A stretch of DNA of 64,000 bases from positions 124,001 to 188,000 of the forward strand of contig VIIQ02000724.1 of assembly GCA_007449985.2 (NCBI GenBank), read 5' to 3'. This document shows positions 60,251 through 64,000 of the stretch, piece after piece. Numbering within the stretch: the first letter of the stretch is position 1; every line of letters begins with the position of its first letter. The notes under the pieces were generated by a model. It saw only the letters and a program-made list of their open reading frames with translations. It was not told the DNA's origin and ran no database searches. The position numbers and the translations under genes were made by a program. This stretch comes from Desmodesmus armatus. Taxonomy: Eukaryota > Chlorophyta > Chlorophyceae > Sphaeropleales > Scenedesmaceae.

Positions 60251-63200
60251 TCACATCATCTGCGGTTGCTCCACACTGTTTAGGAACAGCTGGTCCAGCA
60301 GCTGCAGCTCGTCGGCAGCATTCCTGCAGCAGCAGCAGCAGCAGCAGCAGTGCAACACATCAGAAACTGACTGGCCGCTTCACTTTCATCCTGTATCTCT
60401 ACATGCAGACTGATAAGGCTTGCAGCGATTGTTCGAATGATGATGTTGATGATGACCTGATCAGGCATTTGGGGAGGACACCACCAGGGCCACAGCAGCC
60501 TTGAGGTTTCAAGCAGCCTGTGGGGCTTGGGGACAGCTGCCCTGCAAGATCCTCTAGTCTCCACTTCATCACTCCCTTCGCAGGGCAGCCTCACCTGCAC
60601 ACATCCCAAGCCCGCCGGAACTCCCGCCTCAGCTTGTCACACCCCTCTGCAGGACAGCAACACACAGTGCAGGTCAGCGCACCTTTCAATGTGTTGCTCC
60701 TGCTAGCCGCCAGAGACACAGGCTGGGACCATCCATGTATGATGGGCACTGATCAAGGATGATACTGACTAATCACTTCAATGGGCCACTAGGCAGTACA
60801 CCCCCCACAGACGGGAAGGACAGCATGAGTCAAGACAGTATTATATGCACCCGCTAGTGCTGTGCTCACTCCCTCACACCCTCACTCCTGCAACTGGTCA
60901 TGTCACTGACCTGCGTGCACGGTCCTGCCTAGATCATTGCTGTGTGTTACTTCTACTACTACTTCACTAAATCAGGGCCTCGCCTGATTGCCCTTTCGGG
61001 AGCCAAACATGGCTCAATGTATCACACACAGCTAGCGCGCTACGTCTCGCTCCCTCACTCCTGAGGGAGGTCCATAGCTTACCTGCGTGCACTGTCCTGC
61101 CTAGGTCATGGCTGTGTTCAAAGGGGTCCTCAATGCACAGCAGGTGCCGCTCAGTGCCCACACGGGTGGTCCTGCAGGGGCACATCACCAGCACAATTAA
61201 CACACACAGCACATAACCACCACTGGGGCCTCCAAAACCCCATGGCGTGGTTGGGGCAATGTTCAGCACAAATCGCGTGCATGTGGGCGAGTGTCCTATG
61301 TTGATGTACACCTCACAACACAGCAGGAAACGGCGCAAGGCATGCCAGGCTTGCAAACATCCACACACACATTCAAATGGCATTGCCATGTCGACGGCGG
61401 TCCTGCAAACATGCAGAGCCATTTGTGCCATCACCTGCCAGGTCACCTGTTAGCTGCCTTTCTGCCATAGTGCTCTACCACCCTCTCGCTGTCCAGCACA
61501 TAGCCAACAAACCAGCAAATCACAAAAAGTCAACCCCTGGCCCCAATGCAAGGTCACTTACCAGCCCTTGTCAGCCTTTGACAGCCCACCACCGACGCGT
61601 ATGGACACCACTGCCTGCCTGTAGTCGTGGTGTCGGGCCCAGTAACAGAAGAATGACACCAGCAGCTCGGCAAGCCCCTCACTGTTGCTGCTGCCAAAGT
61701 TGGCCAGTTGAGACATGTCATCACAGTAGTCACAGCTCCACTGGCCTGCAGCAGCAGCAGCAGCAGCAGGGTTGAGGGGTGGGGGGAATCAAATGTCACA
61801 AACACTAGTGGCTAGCACAACAACGTGGAATGCTTGGCTGTTGTGTGTGTGGCCAGCCGGTGGGGGTCCGCGACCCCCTACACAAACAAGCTGTAAATTG
61901 ACAGCACCAACATCATTCCCTTCCCCATGCCCACTCTGTACCTCTCCAGCTGCAAGTCCATACCCCCTGCCCCTCCCTGCCCCCCCCCCCCCCGAGTGCC
62001 CCTCCCCACCCCTCCCTGCCCCTTCCGCCGCTCACCTACTGTCCGCCTGTGTGTTGGTGGCATCTCCTGCAACACTGGCAGCACAGGGGGGTCACGACCC
62101 TGCAGTACACACACAGGCACACACACACAGGCACACACGACAAGCACATCAACACACTCCAACTTCAAGAGCACCAACACCACTGTTAATTTCTGAAGAG
62201 GTTATCTCTTGCAGAAGGAAATATGTATGATTGTGCAGACTGTGAGGCCTCACAGCTGTGCTGAATGAAGGCACTGGGGTCTGGCGGCTCACCGGCACTC
62301 AGCGCATCTGGCAGCAACAGAAACATCACACGGACTGCAAGTTATGTATTCCACAACGCAACCATTAGTGCCTCAAATGACAACTGGACAGCAACACACC
62401 ACCCTGCTGGGTCTCAGCATTTGGAAGACAAGTTGTCTGCATGGAGATCATGACCAGCATGTAAGTATATTGATTTTGAGAATATGCTGGTGGCAACCAT
62501 GTACTGTCAGGTCCTGCCTTGCTTGGAGACTCCTGTCGATTTGAATCAGCCAGGGCCCACGCCCATCGTCAGCAGGGAACCAAGCACACCTGTAGGTGTG
62601 ATATGCACATCAGCACGTATGCATAGCTGCTGAGGGTGCCCACATACGCATCGTTCACACGCCGACTCTTCGCCCTGCATGCATTGAAGCAGCAAAGGAG
62701 ACAAGACATGGCCACAAGAAGTCTAAGCCTGCAAGGTAAAACCTCCCGTCGCGGCTACAGGCCCGGCAGTAATTGGCGTATTGTGTCAGCTTGTGTGTGT
62801 CAATCATGTTTGTACTGCCCCTGTCTGCCCCCCTCCCTCCTTCCTTCCAGCCCTGCCTGCCCCCTCCCCTCCCTCCAGCCCTGCCCCCCTCCCACTCTGT
62901 CACCAGATGCCCCTCCTCCCTCCTTCACTCCCTCCCTCCCCCCCCCTCCCTCACCAGTGTTTGACCAGCAGCACCAGGGGCCTCAGGCGTGCATCCACTG
63001 CCGCATAGTCCTCAGCAGCTTGGTGTTGATCACAGCAAGCCGGTTGTTCACGGTGATGTCAACCTTGAAACCTGAGGAAGGAGAGAAGGGGAGGCGGGGG
63101 CACCAAAGACACACGTTAACAAAGACGTAGCCGTGAATGCACGCACGACAGCCCCATGTGGAATCCTTGGCGTCTGAAACACAACCAGAACCACACAGCA

Positions 63201-63752
63201 GGCAGCATGGACCTTCGTTGAAGACAGGTCCCAGAGACAGGGGAGCTGTACGCTACTCTTGAGTGTAGTGAGTAAGGAAACTCTTGCAGTACTGTTTGCA
63301 TATCCCCAAAATCAAGGCATGGTTGCCAACCACCGTCACCAAGGTACATTTCAGCACAGAAGAGTGGAACGGCCGCAATGCACAGCTTATTGATGGCTTA
63401 TGGAAAAAAACTAAGGCTAATGGAAGATATTTCATAGCATAACTACACGAAGGGGGTGTGTAGTACAATTGAATTACAATGTAATTATTGAACACCAACC
63501 CATGACTGCAGGCAAGAAGTTATGCCTGGCAAGACACCCAGCCAGCCACGTTGGTGCTGGACCTTCCTCCGCCCCTCCCTCCCTCCCTCCAACCCTGCCG
63601 GCCTGCCCCCCTTCCTGCATTGTACCAGCCCAGCCACCCACCTGTGTCGGGGTGCACAAACTTGACGACGGGCATGCGTGCGCGTGGTATGGCAAACACC
63701 TCCTGCATGCCCGCCTCCTCCAGCTGCTCACCCAGACGGCTGATCACCTCAC
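60251..63752 (-). CDS. Non-canonical poly(A)/poly(U) polymerase (GLD2/TUTase family), 5' end outside the window, one frameshift
   Basis: These enzymes add A or U tails to RNA 3' ends. Eight exons: 63642-63752, 62955-63071, 62590-62674, 62036-62099, 61562-61745, 61083-61171, 60595-60646 and 60251-60323. Family landmarks in order: [39 protein letters not shown] (third catalytic Asp in VDI), [84 protein letters not shown] and the PAP-associated [18 protein letters not shown]. All other junctions keep phase, but within 62955-63071 the frame changes by one base at 63010/63011 (KLL then DYAAVD), so the gene is either frameshifted or the sequence lacks one base. The N-terminal GS...DxD catalytic half is not in the window. 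Decoy exon-edge copies flank two exons. Confidence 0.9.
60853..60950 (-). repeat. Decoy copy of a TUTase exon 3' end and donor
   Basis: Minus-strand AATGATCTAGGCAGGACCGTGCACGCAG|GTCAGT-like sequence repeats the real end of exon 61083-61171 (GACCTAGGCAGGACAGTG...CGCAG|GTAAGC), offset about 171 bp downstream. The flanking CTCCCTCAC words are also duplicated. Confidence 0.8.
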
Positions 63753-64000
63753 CTACATGTGTGTGTTGGCACAGGGATTACTTGAGTAGCTAGCATACTT
63801 GAGTAGCTAGCATGTGTGTGTGTGTGGGGGGGGGCACGGAAAGGGGGGAGCACTTGGGATTGAATGGTGTGTGAAAGAAGGGATCATGCACCTGGACAGT
63901 GTGCTGTGCTCACCCAGAGGGCAGATCACCCCACCTGACAAGGGAAGGGCTAAGAAAGGAGGGGGGGGGAGAGGAAAGGAGCCCCGGGAGGGGGGGGGGC
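63753..64000. other. TUTase intron with decoy exon start; window edge
   Basis: At 63905-63934 (minus) CAG|GTGGGGTGATCTGCCCTCTGGGTGAGCA-like sequence copies the start of exon 63642-63752, 182 bp upstream. The rest is purine/G-rich ending in G homopolymers, with no exon visible. Confidence 0.7.

Overview
This is a eukaryotic nuclear window that fits a green alga, probably of the Chlorophyceae. The genes are split by many GT-AG introns. CAG/CTG tracts encode long Gln, Ala and Ser runs. There is a plastid ORANGE protein with a transit peptide, an OPR-like organellar RNA-binding candidate, an F-box/LRR gene of algal type, and one short interstitial TTTAGGG stretch of the plant/algal telomere type. 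No bacterial operons, CRISPR arrays, rRNA genes or convincing tRNA genes were seen. Exon models were built by hand by joining reading frames at splice sites and checking phase and family similarity, so they are predictions without transcript support.

Layout. About 0-1.2 kb: a partial unrecognised minus-strand gene. 3.1-5.8 kb (-): ORANGE (OR), six exons, complete. 8.0-8.8 kb (+): a small secreted protein with ten cysteines. 9.5-9.9 kb: a minisatellite. 11.2-16.3 kb (-): a membrane-anchored coiled-coil protein with a degenerate nucleotide-diphospho-sugar transferase domain and a long repetitive tail. It is divergent from a ZIP metal transporter at 16.7-21.3 kb (+). 22.5-23.4 kb: a structured element followed by a 97-bp tandem array. 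25.6-29.4 kb (-): an OPR/FASTK-like helical-repeat protein, divergent from an Mpv17/PMP22-family gene at 30-32.7 kb (+). 32.7-36.3 kb: gene-poor. 36.3-37.1 kb (+): DPY30. 38.9-40.8 kb (+): F-box-like/LRR protein. 42.6-47.8 kb (+): a zinc-finger, Gln/Ala-rich protein whose C-terminal half has the HxD...H...R signature of a 2-oxoglutarate Fe(II) dioxygenase, possibly TET/JBP-like. 50.1-53.1 kb (+): a Gln-rich protein of unknown function. 55.8-58.9 kb: a 94-bp satellite of about 32 copies ending in a second copy of the structured element. 60.3-64 kb (-): the 3' part of a non-canonical poly(A)/poly(U) polymerase (TUTase), which carries an apparent one-base frameshift.

Main themes. (1) The two satellites differ in sequence but share a 17-bp core and sit in the same orientation beside two copies of one roughly 92-bp element; the copies differ at only a few positions, and two of those differences form a compensatory base-pair change. 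(2) Several genes carry partial tandem duplications across an exon-intron boundary, leaving decoy splice sites 120-280 bp away. (3) (CTG)n microsatellites serve directly as 3' splice-site tracts, and two candidate introns are extremely short (29 and 38 nt). The genes do not form one pathway. They cover plastid biogenesis (OR), organelle RNA (OPR-like), metal transport (ZIP), organelle membrane (Mpv17), chromatin (DPY30, possibly the dioxygenase) and RNA 3'-end tailing (TUTase).
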